Shown: one piece after another, positions 17,488 to 26,441 of the stretch | Layout of the letters: every line of letters begins with the position of its first letter | Position numbering within the stretch: the first letter of the stretch is position 1 | Source of the DNA: Corynebacterium aquilae DSM 44791 | Lineage (GTDB): Bacteria; Actinomycetota; Actinomycetes; Mycobacteriales; Mycobacteriaceae | DNA length: 64,000 nucleotides | Direction of reading: 5' to 3' | NCBI RefSeq assembly: GCF_001941445.1 | Contig: NZ_CP009245.1 | Span: 1,325,992 to 1,389,991, forward strand | Position numbers and translations under genes: made by a program | Notes under the pieces: generated by a model | What the model saw: the letters and a program-made list of their open reading frames with translations, nothing else | Told to the model about the DNA's origin: nothing | The model's database searches: none

Positions 17488-17765
17488 CCCAGGGTGATCG
17501 CTTGCCTCTGGCTTCTGCTGTGTGCTTTCGCCTGCTGTGAGGCGCCCGTGGTTGCGGGCGTCTGGCAGGGGGTTGGTGGTGGGGTCCGGTGGGGTGTGCT
17601 TAGCGGCGGGCGAGGGGGTGGTGGGACGCCGAACCTTTCCCCGGTGCTTGGCGGGTTGTGGTGCTAGGGTGAGTGCGGTAAAAATTAGGCGCCGGGCGCG
17701 ACAGTTTTCTTCCTAGTTGCTGCGCGTCGGGGTCGTTGATGTGTGAAAGGGAGGGCGGTTGCCCC
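17488..17765. other. uvrA downstream region
   Basis: About 280 nt, very G/T-rich on the plus strand. A weak hairpin (CGCCCG with CGGGCG, 17543-17560) may end uvrA. A TAGGGT hexamer at 17665-17670 could be the -10 for the next gene. No gene was seen. Confidence 0.5.
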
Positions 17766-18410
17766 ATGGCTAAAGCGCTCTATGCGGTCCCGGATCGAGG
17801 CAATCGGGTTCGTAATACGCTTTTTGTTGTGGTGACCTGCCTGATTGTGCTGTCGGCGGCGTTTTATGGGGCGGGGTTAGTGTTGAACGACACCAGCCGC
17901 ATTGACCCCGCAGCAGAGCCTTCGGCGGCATTGTTGCCGCCGGATGATCTGACGAATCATGTCGACATTAAGGCCTACCCGCCGCGTGATGGGCACAAGT
18001 GTGACCCGGTGTTTTCTGGCGATGTTCCGGAAATGTTTGTGGTGGGTTCCGGCAGCTGCGGTTTTGCGGAAGATGTTGCCGGGCAGCTTTTGCCGCAGCT
18101 GCGGGAGGCGCTGACCTTGGGTGTCAAGGAGCAGCCTGCCGGGGGATTGAGCGAGCAGGCGACGACGACCAGTGTGGATCCCGATCCCGCAGCGCCGGAT
18201 CCGGTGTCGACGGGCACGGGCAGTAAAGCAGCTCGGGTGGCGTATGTGCATCGTGGGATCCAGGTCAAGCAGCGCATCTACGATCACGATCGGGCGCGTT
18301 TGTTGACGGTGACGTGCAGTTTGCTGAAGCCGACTGAAGGCAAGGATTCGCCGGCAGTGTGTACTGCGGCGGTTGGTTTTGGAATGGTGTATCAGCACGT
18401 AGGCGCCTAA
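17766..18410 (+). CDS. Membrane-anchored extracytoplasmic protein, function unknown
   Basis: I do not recognise the family. The 214-residue product has a short basic cytoplasmic start, one membrane segment at about residues 17-39 (NTLFVVVTCLIVLSAAFYGAG) and an exported domain of about 170 residues. That domain has four cysteines (HKCDPVF, GSCGFAED, VTCSLL, AVCTAAV), enough for two disulfides, split by a low-complexity linker rich in D, P, S and T (about 138-160). The ATG at 17766 follows AAAGGGAGG (17746-17754); an earlier ATG at 17736 would place that site inside the gene. It lies alone between uvrA and infC. Confidence 0.7.
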   Translation: MAKALYAVPDRGNRVRNTLFVVVTCLIVLSAAFYGAGLVLNDTSRIDPAAEPSAALLPPDDLTNHVDIKAYPPRDGHKCDPVFSGDVPEMFVVGSGSCGFAEDVAGQLLPQLREALTLGVKEQPAGGLSEQATTTSVDPDPAAPDPVSTGTGSKAARVAYVHRGIQVKQRIYDHDRARLLTVTCSLLKPTEGKDSPAVCTAAVGFGMVYQHVGA

Positions 18411-18656
18411 AATACAGGTGCTGCTTTTGATGGGGGAGTGCGGGGTGCACCTCGTGGCGGCTGCCGCGTGTGGAGCTAGGTGGCCGTGTCGGTTTGTGTA
18501 TCTGCTCGGCATCGTGTTATGGTTTCAGGCACTACCGCCCGCCGAGGCGTCATCAGCTATGTGTGGTTGATGTTCTTTCTCGCGGGCCGCAAGTGGAGGT
18601 CCCTCCCACCAGAAGCCACCCAAAGTTATTTGGGTCGGATCATGGTTTTTCGCGGT

Positions 18657-18695
18657 AGAACTTCACAGCTTTGGCTGTGGCCAAGGTGAAGTTCT
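18657..18695 (+). promoter_or_regulatory. Leader hairpin upstream of infC
   Basis: AGAACTTCAC pairs with GTGAAGTTCT (10 bp), enclosing TTGGC/GCCAA. It lies just before the leader terminator and could serve as an anti-terminator partner or a protein-binding site. Confidence 0.5.
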
Positions 18696-18716
18696 CCGAG
18701 TTTTAAACAAGGATCT

Positions 18717-18746
18717 CCCGTTCGCAACCATTGTGGACGGGTTTTT
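18717..18746 (+). terminator. Intrinsic terminator in infC leader (candidate attenuator)
   Basis: An 11-bp stem (18717-18727 with 18731-18741, two G-U pairs) closed by a CCA triloop is followed directly by TTTTT. It sits about 120 nt before the infC start. It is either the end of an upstream transcript or an attenuator. Confidence 0.6.
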
Positions 18747-18868
18747 CTCGTGAGTTGGGCCCATATCCGGTGTGAAACCGGTGAGGGTCTTTCCTTATGT
18801 TTTCGGGACATTTCCTCCCACGCGGTAAAAGGGTATGTACGTTATCCACTGCTACTTGAGGAGTACAC

Positions 18869-19390
<522 letters not shown>

Positions 19391-19429
19391 AACTCTTACA
19401 CGTTTGAACCCAAAGGACGACGAAGAAAA

Positions 19430-19624
19430 ATGAAGCAGAAGACCCACAAGGGCACCGCTAAGCGCGTGAAGGTCACCGGCTCCGGCAAGCTGCGTCGCGA
19501 GATGGCGAACCGCCGCCACCTCCTCGAGGGCAAGCCCTCCACCCGCACCCGCCGCCTGAAGGGCACCACTGACGTCGACAAGGCTGACACCAAGCGCGTC
19601 AAGCGTCTCCTGGGCAAGGCGTAA
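19430..19624 (+). CDS. rpmI: 50S ribosomal protein L35
   Basis: The 64-residue, very basic product [20 protein letters not shown] matches L35 in length and sequence, including the [11 protein letters not shown] stretch. The gene follows infC by 39 nt with AAAGGA upstream and precedes rplT. This is the standard infC-rpmI-rplT operon, transcribed as one unit. Confidence 0.97.
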   Translation: MKQKTHKGTAKRVKVTGSGKLRREMANRRHLLEGKPSTRTRRLKGTTDVDKADTKRVKRLLGKA

Positions 19625-19684
19625 TTCACGCTTTCCCCCCATCACCCTTCAAACCCCGAAAACAACTTTTAAGGAAGTATCACC

Positions 19685-20068
19685 GTGGCACGTGTCAAGC
19701 GGTCCGTCAACGCCAAGAAGAAGCGTCGCGAAATCCTGAAGTCCGCCAAGGGCTACCGTGGCCAGCGCTCTCGCCTTTACCGTAAGGCCAAGGAGCAGTG
19801 GCTGCACTCCATGACCTACTCTTACCGGGACCGTCGCGCCCGTAAGGGTGAGTTCCGTAAGCTGTGGATCCAGCGCATCAACGCTGCTGCTCGTATGAAC
19901 GGCATCACCTACAACCGCCTGATCCAGGGTCTGCGTCTGGCTGAGATCGAGGTCGACCGCAAGGTTCTCGCCGATCTCGCCGTGAACGACTTCGCTGCTT
20001 TCACCGCAATCTGCGAAGCTGCCAAGGCTGCTCTGCCTGAGGACGTTAACGCTCCCAAGGCTGCCTAA
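19685..20068 (+). CDS. rplT: 50S ribosomal protein L20
   Basis: The 127-residue product [20 protein letters not shown] is L20, an early 23S rRNA-binding assembly protein. The start is a GTG at 19685 with AAGGAAG 7 nt upstream. In Firmicutes L20 represses its own operon through the mRNA leader; whether the infC leader here binds L20 is not known. A strong terminator follows. Confidence 0.97.
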   Translation: MARVKRSVNAKKKRREILKSAKGYRGQRSRLYRKAKEQWLHSMTYSYRDRRARKGEFRKLWIQRINAAARMNGITYNRLIQGLRLAEIEVDRKVLADLAVNDFAAFTAICEAAKAALPEDVNAPKAA

Positions 20069-20111
20069 TACAGCTCACCTCGGCTCAAAGACTCTTGTCT
20101 TTTAAGCTTTC

Positions 20112-20160
20112 CCACCGCCCCCGTGGCTGCCATGTTGCAGCACGGGGGCGGTGGTTTTTT
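20112..20160 (+). terminator. infC-rpmI-rplT terminator
   Basis: A perfect 14-bp GC-rich stem (CCACCGCCCCCGTG with CACGGGGGCGGTGG) is followed by TTTTTT. Confidence 0.95.
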
Positions 20161-20488
20161 CTCCTGTGGCAGGGCGGTTTCAAACCGTCGTTGAAACGGC
20201 AGGCTGTGGTGAGCATCCTGTGTTTTTGCACAGCAATACCACCAGTTTTTTCGCGGTGTGCGGCAATGCTGTAGGTGGCAGACACTGTGGGGCAGGGGTG
20301 GGGGTTGTAGACTGTGCAAAAGCACGGTCACCTTTGTGCGCTGTGAGTGCCTCACCCTGGCCGTGAGGCTGTGGTTGCATAAGCGCGCTTGTGGCCGCTA
20401 CCCAACAGCACCGGCTGCCGGCAGGCACAGTGCGTGTTTGGTATGTGTGCTGTGAATGTCTTTTGGTTTTGTTCGGAGGAAAGCTGTT
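20161..20488. other. Intergenic region upstream of TM2 gene
   Basis: About 330 nt with no gene seen. It holds an inverted repeat GTTTCAA/TTGAAAC (20177-20183, 20191-20197) that may be a minor operator or hairpin, and the GGAGGA site (20475-20480) of the next gene. Confidence 0.5.
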
Positions 20489-21103
20489 ATGACGACACCA
20501 CACGATCCCCACAACGGTTCGGGCGGTGCGGGGTACGAGCCCTACCGCCCCACATTTGGTGGGCAGCAGCCCTGGCGCCCCGAGCATCTTATAGGGGATG
20601 ACTCCACCCCGGCGGGGCAGGACAAGGCCCCAGAACCAGGCTTTGCGCCGCCCCCACCACCGGTTGCGGGTATGCCTGATTTTAGCCAGCAGCCCCCACA
20701 AGGCTTCGCGGGTCAGCCCCTCAATAGCCAACAGACCGGCCCCGCAGCAGGTTTTGCTGGTCCTGGTATCCCGAATCCGGTGCCTGCCACCGTCAACCCT
20801 TATCAGGTTGGGGTTAACCAGAGCGGGTTCGCCGGCCGGATGCCGCAGGAACGTAAATCGAAACTCATTGCTGTGTTGTTGGCGTTTTTCCTGGGTAGTT
20901 TTGGTGTGCACGATTTCTACGCCGGATACACCATGCGCGGGCTGATCAAGCTGGGCCTGACGACGCTGAGCATTTTGACCTTCGGCGTCTTGGGCATCTT
21001 ATTTGGGCCGGTGCTGACGGTGTGGATCATCGTTGACATCATCATGATCCTCATCGGCGGTGGCTGGTACTCCACCGACTCCAAGGGCAACCCCTTCCAA
21101 TAA
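20489..21103 (+). CDS. TM2 domain membrane protein
   Basis: The 204-residue product has a proline/glycine/glutamine-rich cytoplasmic N-terminus (about 1-120), then a TM2 domain with KSKLIAVLLAFFLGSFGVHD, FYAGYTMRGLIKLG and two membrane spans ending WIIVDIIMILIGG. TM2 proteins are small bitopic proteins of unknown biochemical role; the long P/Q/G-rich N-terminus is common in actinobacteria and may bind partners. The ATG at 20489 has GGAGGA 8 nt upstream, which decides it over the frame's earlier start at 20456. Confidence 0.88.
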   Translation: MTTPHDPHNGSGGAGYEPYRPTFGGQQPWRPEHLIGDDSTPAGQDKAPEPGFAPPPPPVAGMPDFSQQPPQGFAGQPLNSQQTGPAAGFAGPGIPNPVPATVNPYQVGVNQSGFAGRMPQERKSKLIAVLLAFFLGSFGVHDFYAGYTMRGLIKLGLTTLSILTFGVLGILFGPVLTVWIIVDIIMILIGGGWYSTDSKGNPFQ

Positions 21104-21181
21104 ACCTCTCAGGCCCGGTGGGGTACAGCTGCATCCAGCTGTGGCCTGGTTGGCTGAGGCTGTGGGGTCGGGGTGGCGGTG

Positions 21182-21187
21182 TAGATT
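21182..21187 (+). promoter_or_regulatory. -10 hexamer of SpoU methylase gene (leaderless layout)
   Basis: TAGATT ends 8 nt before the ATG at 21196; no ribosome binding site and no clear -35. Confidence 0.4.
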
Positions 21188-21195
21188 GGGTAGCT

Positions 21196-22017
21196 ATGGA
21201 TCTGGATTTCGAGTTCGCCTTCACGGAACGCACCCCCCGCATCGTTAACGCCGCCAAGCTGCTGCGCAGCCAGGGGCGCAAGAAGGCCGACCTATTTTTG
21301 GCCGAAGGCCCCAACAGCGTCGACGCTGCCATTGCCACCGGTGCCGCCCGGGAGGTTTTCGTCACCCAGGCCGGTGCGCAACGCTTCGCGGATCTCATCA
21401 CAGCCGCGCAACACCTATCGGTGCGGGTCGATCCCATCACCGACCGGGCAGCAAAATCCATGTCGGATACGGTCACCCCGCCCGGAATTTTTGCCCTGTG
21501 CACGCCGGTGATGTGGCCGGCTAAGGAAGTTCTGGGCCGCCGTCCCCGCCTGGTCGCAGTGCCGGTGGAGACCGCGGAACCCGGTAACGCCGGCACCCTA
21601 ATTCGAGTCGCCGACGCGGTGGGTGCCGATGCGGTGCTGTTCGCCGGCACCACCGTCGATCCGCAAAGCCCCAAAGCCGTGCGCTCTAGTGCGGGCAGCC
21701 TTTTTCACGTGCCGGTCGCGCGTGAAACCAACCTGCAGGCCGCCATGGACCGCCTCCAGGCTAAAGGGCTCAACATCCTTGCGACCTGTGCCGATGGGGA
21801 AGTATCCCTTGATGAGGCCGACGAAATTTTGGCGCAACCCACCGCATGGCTGTTCGGTAACGAGGCTCACGGCCTGCCGGATGAGCTGCTAGCCAAGGCC
21901 ACCCACCGGGTGCGCATCCCCATTCGGGGTCGCGCAGAATCCCTCAACCTGGCCACCGCAGCCAGCATCTGCCTGTATGAGTCGGCCAAACAGTTGGCGC
22001 GGGCAGCAGAACGCTAA
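21196..22017 (+). CDS. SpoU/TrmH-family RNA 2'-O-methyltransferase
   Basis: The 273-residue product has an N-terminal substrate-binding domain (RIVNAAKLLRSQGRKK, FLAEGPNSV) and the three SPOUT knot motifs: EPGNAGTLIRVADAVGAD, WLFGNEAHGLPDELL and RAESLNLATAASICLYE. Such enzymes methylate ribose 2'-hydroxyls in 23S rRNA or tRNA. By position its M. tuberculosis counterpart is Rv1644, annotated tsnR; the target nucleotide cannot be told from sequence alone. The ATG at 21196 fits family length and sits 8 nt after a -10 box, suggesting a leaderless mRNA. Confidence 0.9.
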   Translation: MDLDFEFAFTERTPRIVNAAKLLRSQGRKKADLFLAEGPNSVDAAIATGAAREVFVTQAGAQRFADLITAAQHLSVRVDPITDRAAKSMSDTVTPPGIFALCTPVMWPAKEVLGRRPRLVAVPVETAEPGNAGTLIRVADAVGADAVLFAGTTVDPQSPKAVRSSAGSLFHVPVARETNLQAAMDRLQAKGLNILATCADGEVSLDEADEILAQPTAWLFGNEAHGLPDELLAKATHRVRIPIRGRAESLNLATAASICLYESAKQLARAAER

Positions 22018-22033
22018 AAATTTTCTTTCGCTC

Positions 22034-22064
22034 AGGCGGTGTGTGAAGTTTTCACGCACCGCCT
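22034..22064 (+). terminator. Terminator after SpoU methylase gene
   Basis: AGGCGGTG pairs with CACCGCCT, and inner GTGAA pairs with TTCAC, around a short loop. Confidence 0.8.
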
Positions 22065-22426
22065 CCTTTGTATGCCAGGGGAGAAGGGGCAGCAGTGCCC
22101 ACATTCGGGGGTAAAAAGTGAAAGGTAAGAAAACGTTAAGAATTTGAGCGTTGTTCACTTGTCTGACAAGTGGGGTTGTCCCGATCGTGCTTTGTCCACA
22201 TCGTGAGACGGTGAGCTTTGGAGTGTATGCGCTGCGGTGATGGGCATTTTTGTTCCGAAAAGTGCCCCCCAACTGCCGTAATGCGCCACACTTATGTGTT
22301 TTTAAGGTCGTGTGGACAAGGGCCTGCGTTTCGTCGGGATGTGAGAAATAGTGAGATTCCTCCTACATGAAACTCATTGCGGGCACCCAGTGGGCGGTTT
22401 ATTTTTGGAAATCGAAAGGAGACCGC
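22065..22426. promoter_or_regulatory. Regulatory region of the galactose operon
   Basis: About 360 nt without a credible gene. It contains the 17-nt palindrome at 22156-22172 and A-rich DNA just upstream of it (22115-22145) that could hold the promoter. GAAAGGA (22414-22420) is the ribosome binding site of galM. Confidence 0.5.
22156..22172. promoter_or_regulatory. Perfect 17-nt palindrome, candidate GntR-type operator
   Basis: CACTTGTC-T-GACAAGTG is an uninterrupted inverted repeat. Its core TTGTCTGACAA fits TNGTNNNACNA, the pattern bound by FadR-type GntR regulators such as C. glutamicum LldR. It lies about 255 nt before galM. No regulator gene lies next to it in the window. Confidence 0.6.
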
Positions 22427-23272
22427 ATGCGAATCCCACTGGAACACGGCGACTACGCCGCCACCATTAACACCTTTGGAGCAGCCCTCCAGGCGCTGAC
22501 CTATCGGGGGCACGCACTCGTCGAAACCTTCGAGCACACACCCCCACCGCTGAGCGCAGGAATGGTGCTCGCGCCGTGGCCCAACCGACTCGCGGACGGA
22601 ACCTTCACCTACGGTGACGCCGAATACCACGTGCCCATCACCGAACCGGAACGCAACAATGCCCTCCACGGCATGGTCGACCGGGACTGGGACATCGTCA
22701 ACACCAGTGCGAACACCGTGGAACTCACCCTCACCCTGGACGAGCGGTGGCCTTTTGACACCACCATCACCGCCCACTACAGCCTCGACGAGCGGGGGCT
22801 GAAAGCCACCTACACCACCGACAGCACCGGCCCCAGCGCGCTGGGAGTACACACCTACCTGCGCGCCCCGGCAGCCGCCGTCGACGACTGCACCCTGCAT
22901 TTAAGCGCCGACAGCCACCTCGAGCTGTCCCATGACCGACTCCTACCCACCGGCGCCAGCACCCCCGCACCACCCGCACCCTGGGTGCTGCGCGGAATGC
23001 AACTCGACGACTGCTTCCACATCACCGAACCCGTCGTCACCCTCAACGGCCCACACGGCGCAGTACAACTGACCACCACCATGGGCTGGCTACAGATCTA
23101 CACCGCCGCCGACTACCCCCACACCGGGCGCGCCCTCGCCGTAGAACCCATGAGCGCGCCACCCAACGCCCTCAACACTGGCGTTGACCTCGCAGGCCCC
23201 GGCCGGCACACCTACACGCTCACCCTGAGCGCCCACAACCTCTCACTTCCAACCCACACAGAAAACCGCTAA
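22427..23272 (+). CDS. galM: Aldose 1-epimerase (mutarotase)
   Basis: GalM interconverts alpha and beta anomers of galactose, supplying alpha-D-galactose to galactokinase. The 281-residue product has family motifs APWPNRLADGTF, ALHGMVDRDWDIV (one catalytic histidine), ALGVHTYLRAP (second histidine) and AVEPMSAPPNALNTG (catalytic glutamate). At 281 residues it belongs to the shorter bacterial branch. The ATG at 22427 has GAAAGGA 6 nt upstream. It is the first gene of galM-symporter-small protein-galT-galK, and the symporter starts 4 nt after its stop. Confidence 0.88.
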   Translation: MRIPLEHGDYAATINTFGAALQALTYRGHALVETFEHTPPPLSAGMVLAPWPNRLADGTFTYGDAEYHVPITEPERNNALHGMVDRDWDIVNTSANTVELTLTLDERWPFDTTITAHYSLDERGLKATYTTDSTGPSALGVHTYLRAPAAAVDDCTLHLSADSHLELSHDRLLPTGASTPAPPAPWVLRGMQLDDCFHITEPVVTLNGPHGAVQLTTTMGWLQIYTAADYPHTGRALAVEPMSAPPNALNTGVDLAGPGRHTYTLTLSAHNLSLPTHTENR

Positions 23273-23276
23273 TCCC

Positions 23277-24932
23277 ATGACACACTTAAGGCTCGACGCC
23301 AGCTGGGTGGACTACGCCCTGGTCGCCATCTACTTCATCTTCGTACTCGGAATCGGCTGGGCCGCAAAATCCCGTGTTTCCAGCTCCATCGACTTCTTCC
23401 TCTCCGGCAGGGGACTGCCCGCCTGGGTCACCGGCCTGGCCTTTATCTCCGCCAACCTCGGAGCCGTCGAAATCATCGGCATGTCCGCCAATGGCGTGCA
23501 ATACGGCTTCCAAACCATGCACTACTTCTGGATCGGCGCCATCCCCGCCATGGTGTTCCTCGGCATCGTCATGATGCCCTTCTACTACGGCTCCAAAGTG
23601 CGCAGTGTTCCCGAATTCATGCGCCGCCGCTACGGCAAAGGCGCCCACCTCGTCAACGCCATCTCCTTCGCCCTAGCCCAGCTGCTCATTGCCGGCGTCA
23701 ACCTGCTCCTGCTCGCCAAAATCGTCAACGCACTGCTCGGCTGGCCACTATGGGTCACCCTGGTCATCGCCGCCGCCATCGTGCTGTCCTACATCACCCT
23801 CGGCGGCCTGTCCGCCGCCATCTACAACGAAGTCCTCCAATTCTTCGTCATCGTCGCAGCCCTGCTCCCGCTGACCCTGATCGGCATGCACCGGGTCGGC
23901 TGGTGGTCCGGACTCAAAGACGCCGTCGCCACCGAATCCCACTTCCACACCTGGCCCGGCACCGACATCTCCGGCTTCTCCAACCCCGTCTGGTCCGTCG
24001 TTGGCATCGTCTTCGGCCTCGGCTTCGTCCTCTCCTTCGGCTACTGGACCACCAACTTCGTCGAAGTCCAGCGCGCCATGGCCTCCGAATCGCTCTCGGC
24101 AGCCCGCCGCACCCCCATCATCGGCGCCTTCCCCAAGATGTTCATCCCCTTCCTGGTGGTGCTCCCCGGCATGGTCGCCAGCGTCCTCGTCGCCGAGTTG
24201 ATGGGGGAGAACCCCACCAGCCAACCCAACGACGCCGTACTGCTGCTCATGCGCGACCTGCTACCCAACGGCCTGCTCGGCGTCGCCATCGCCGGCCTGC
24301 TGGCCTCCTTCATGGCCGGCATGGCCGCCAACATCTCGGCCTTCAACACCGTGATGAGCTACGACATCTGGCAAACCTACGTCGTCAAAGACCGCGACGA
24401 CGACTACTACCTCAAATTCGGCCGCCTCATGACCGCCGCCGCCACCATCATCGCCATGTTCACCGCGCTGATCGCCCAGAACTTCGGCAACGTGATGGAC
24501 TACCTCCAAACCCTGTTCGGCTTCTTCAACGCGCCCCTGTTCGCCACCTTCATCCTCGGCATGTTCGTCAAGCGCATCACCCCCACCGCAGGCTGGACCG
24601 GCCTGGTCGCCGGCACCCTCTCCGCCGTGGCCTACTGGTACGTCTCCAACTTCACCGACGCCACCGCCAGCATCTTCAACCTGCCCGGCCAAGGCACCGC
24701 CTTCGTCGCCGCCTCCATCGCCTTTGCCGCCGACATCATCGTCTCCCTGATCGTCTCCGCGATGACCACCCCCAAACCCGACGAAGAACTCGTCGGCTTC
24801 GTCAAGTCCGTCACCCCCAAGGCGCAACTCGTCGACGCCACCGAGGCCACCATGCCGTGGTACATGCGCACCGTGCCGCTCGGCACCCTCGCCATGATCC
24901 TCGTCATCGCCCTCAACGTCATCTTCGCCTAA
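23277..24932 (+). CDS. SSS-family sodium/sugar symporter (probable galactose)
   Basis: This 551-residue membrane protein of about 13-14 spans belongs to the sodium:solute symporter family (LeuT fold). It has DYALVAIYFIFVLGIGW at the first helix, the SSIDFFLSGRGLPAW loop and the GLAFISANLGAVEIIG signature typical of the SGLT sugar branch. The sugar-branch features and its place between galM and galT make galactose the likely substrate, which is inference. The ATG is 4 nt after galM and has no ribosome binding site of its own, so translation is probably coupled. The next gene encodes a small membrane protein that may be its partner. Confidence 0.85.
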   Translation: MTHLRLDASWVDYALVAIYFIFVLGIGWAAKSRVSSSIDFFLSGRGLPAWVTGLAFISANLGAVEIIGMSANGVQYGFQTMHYFWIGAIPAMVFLGIVMMPFYYGSKVRSVPEFMRRRYGKGAHLVNAISFALAQLLIAGVNLLLLAKIVNALLGWPLWVTLVIAAAIVLSYITLGGLSAAIYNEVLQFFVIVAALLPLTLIGMHRVGWWSGLKDAVATESHFHTWPGTDISGFSNPVWSVVGIVFGLGFVLSFGYWTTNFVEVQRAMASESLSAARRTPIIGAFPKMFIPFLVVLPGMVASVLVAELMGENPTSQPNDAVLLLMRDLLPNGLLGVAIAGLLASFMAGMAANISAFNTVMSYDIWQTYVVKDRDDDYYLKFGRLMTAAATIIAMFTALIAQNFGNVMDYLQTLFGFFNAPLFATFILGMFVKRITPTAGWTGLVAGTLSAVAYWYVSNFTDATASIFNLPGQGTAFVAASIAFAADIIVSLIVSAMTTPKPDEELVGFVKSVTPKAQLVDATEATMPWYMRTVPLGTLAMILVIALNVIFA

Positions 24933-24971
24933 CCCCGCCCCAGCAGCACATCTCGCAAAGGACCACACCCC

Positions 24972-25217
24972 ATGGCAACCCCACACACCCAACCCCAGGC
25001 ATCCCGCCACAAGGCCGGCGCCTTCGACATCCGCAACGTCATCGGCGCACTCCTCGGCATCTACGGAATCGTCCTCATCATCTGCTCCTTCGTCATGGAC
25101 TCCGGCTCCCCCATGAAAAACGACGCCGACAACCTCTACGCCGGAGCCGGCATGCTCGCCGTCGCCGTCATCTTCATGCTGTGGGCCAAACTGCGCCCCA
25201 TCATCGTTGAAGAATAA
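24972..25217 (+). CDS. Small two-span membrane protein, possible symporter partner
   Basis: The 81-residue product has two hydrophobic segments (about 22-43, VIGALLGIYGIVLIICSFVM, and about 56-73, YAGAGMLAVAVIFMLW) with a short polar loop between. I do not recognise a named family. Several SSS transporters are encoded next to a small two-span subunit, so a role with the upstream symporter is a fair guess. AAAGGA lies 9 nt before the ATG. The gene sits 39 nt after the symporter, and a large hairpin separates it from galT. Confidence 0.75.
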   Translation: MATPHTQPQASRHKAGAFDIRNVIGALLGIYGIVLIICSFVMDSGSPMKNDADNLYAGAGMLAVAVIFMLWAKLRPIIVEE

Positions 25218-25235
25218 GTCCCACCGCAGCACCCA

Positions 25236-25286
25236 ACGCCCCCGCGTGTGCCCGCCCCAAAAACCACGCGGCACACCCGGGGGCGT
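25236..25286 (+). other. Intra-operon hairpin between small membrane protein and galT
   Basis: ACGCCCCCG pairs with CGGGGGCGT, with inner GTGTGCC/GGCACAC. There is no T-run, so it may act as an RNA-stability or processing element or a partial terminator that lowers galTK expression. Confidence 0.6.
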
Positions 25287-25319
25287 CATCGCTTTCAAGC
25301 ACCCAAGGACCACCCCACC

Positions 25320-26441
25320 ATGACAAACCGCATCACCGTCCACCCAACCCACCTCGCTGACGGCCGCGAAATCATCTACTTCGACGACACCGACGGCCAC
25401 GATCGGGCCTCCTACCCCGACACCCGGAAACTGCCCGAAGCCACCACCGTGTCGACCATGCGCCGCGACCCCCTCACCGGAGCATGGGTCGCCTACGCCG
25501 CCCACCGCATGAACCGCACCTTCATGCCCGCAGCAGCAGACAACCCACTGGCACCCACCACCGACCCCGAACACCCCTCCGAAATCCCCGCCCCCGACTA
25601 CGACGTCGTCGTCTTCGAAAACCGCTTCCCCTCCTTCAGCACCCACCTCGACGGCGACCCGCACGCCACCTGGCACGTCGGCGAGCAACCGCTCTACGTT
25701 GAAAAACCCGCATACGCCCGCTGCGAAGTCGTCTGCTTCACCAGCGACGTCAACCAATCCTTCCGGGACCTCAGCGTCACTCGCATCCGCACCGTCATCG
25801 AAGCCTGGACCCACCGCACCGCAGCTTTATCTGCCATCGAGGGAGTCAAACAAGTCACCCCCTTCGAAAACCGCGGCGAAGAAATCGGTGTCACCCTGCA
25901 ACACCCCCACGGGCAGATCTACTCCTACCCCTTCCTGCCGCCCCGCACCGAGCAACTTCTCGCACAAGCCCGGGCGCACCGCCAAAAAACCGGTGGGCAC
26001 CTCTTCGACGACATCATCGCCGCCGAAAAAGCCGACGGCCGCCGCGTCATCGCCGAAACCGACGACTTCATCATCTTCGTCCCCGGCGGGGCGCGCTGGC
26101 CGATGGAAGTCATCCTCGCCCCCAAACGCAACGTCGCAGACTTCACCGAACTCAGCGACGCCGAAAAAGACGCACTAGCGCCCCTGCTGAAAAAGCTGTA
26201 CACGGCCGTCGACCGCTTCTTCGACGGTGTGGACAAAACCCCTTACATCGCCGGCTGGAATCAGGCGCCCATCGGCGAGCCCGACCGTGATCTGTGCCGC
26301 CTACACCTACAACTGTTTTCCCTCATGCGTTCACCCGGCCGAATGAAATTCCTCGCCGGCAGTGAATCCGCCATGGGGGTGTGGATCAGTGATACCACCC
26401 CAGAACGCATCGCCACCCGCTTTAAGGAGATCTGGCAATGA
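25320..26441 (+). CDS. galT: Galactose-1-phosphate uridylyltransferase
   Basis: GalT exchanges galactose-1-phosphate with UDP-glucose to give UDP-galactose and glucose-1-phosphate (Leloir pathway). The 373-residue product has RRDPLTGAWVAYAAHR near residue 50, VVVFENRFPSF and the catalytic HPH triad at 195-197 in TLQHPHGQIYSYPF, where the second histidine carries the uridylyl group. The ATG at 25320 has AAGGACC upstream; the open frame reaches back to 25248 without support. Its stop overlaps the start of galK by 4 nt, so the two are translationally coupled. Confidence 0.95.
   Translation: MTNRITVHPTHLADGREIIYFDDTDGHDRASYPDTRKLPEATTVSTMRRDPLTGAWVAYAAHRMNRTFMPAAADNPLAPTTDPEHPSEIPAPDYDVVVFENRFPSFSTHLDGDPHATWHVGEQPLYVEKPAYARCEVVCFTSDVNQSFRDLSVTRIRTVIEAWTHRTAALSAIEGVKQVTPFENRGEEIGVTLQHPHGQIYSYPFLPPRTEQLLAQARAHRQKTGGHLFDDIIAAEKADGRRVIAETDDFIIFVPGGARWPMEVILAPKRNVADFTELSDAEKDALAPLLKKLYTAVDRFFDGVDKTPYIAGWNQAPIGEPDRDLCRLHLQLFSLMRSPGRMKFLAGSESAMGVWISDTTPERIATRFKEIWQ

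Larger units (their letters stand above)
18411..18868. other. infC leader region
   Basis: About 460 nt with no protein gene seen. It contains two strong hairpins (18657-18695 and 18717-18746), a smaller one (CCGG with CCGG near 18770) and the GAGGAG site for infC. It is best read as the untranslated leader of the infC-rpmI-rplT operon. Confidence 0.6.

Noticed and set aside
23750..25210. 486-codon plus-strand frame
   Set aside because: It is an arginine/histidine-rich shadow frame over the symporter and small membrane protein.
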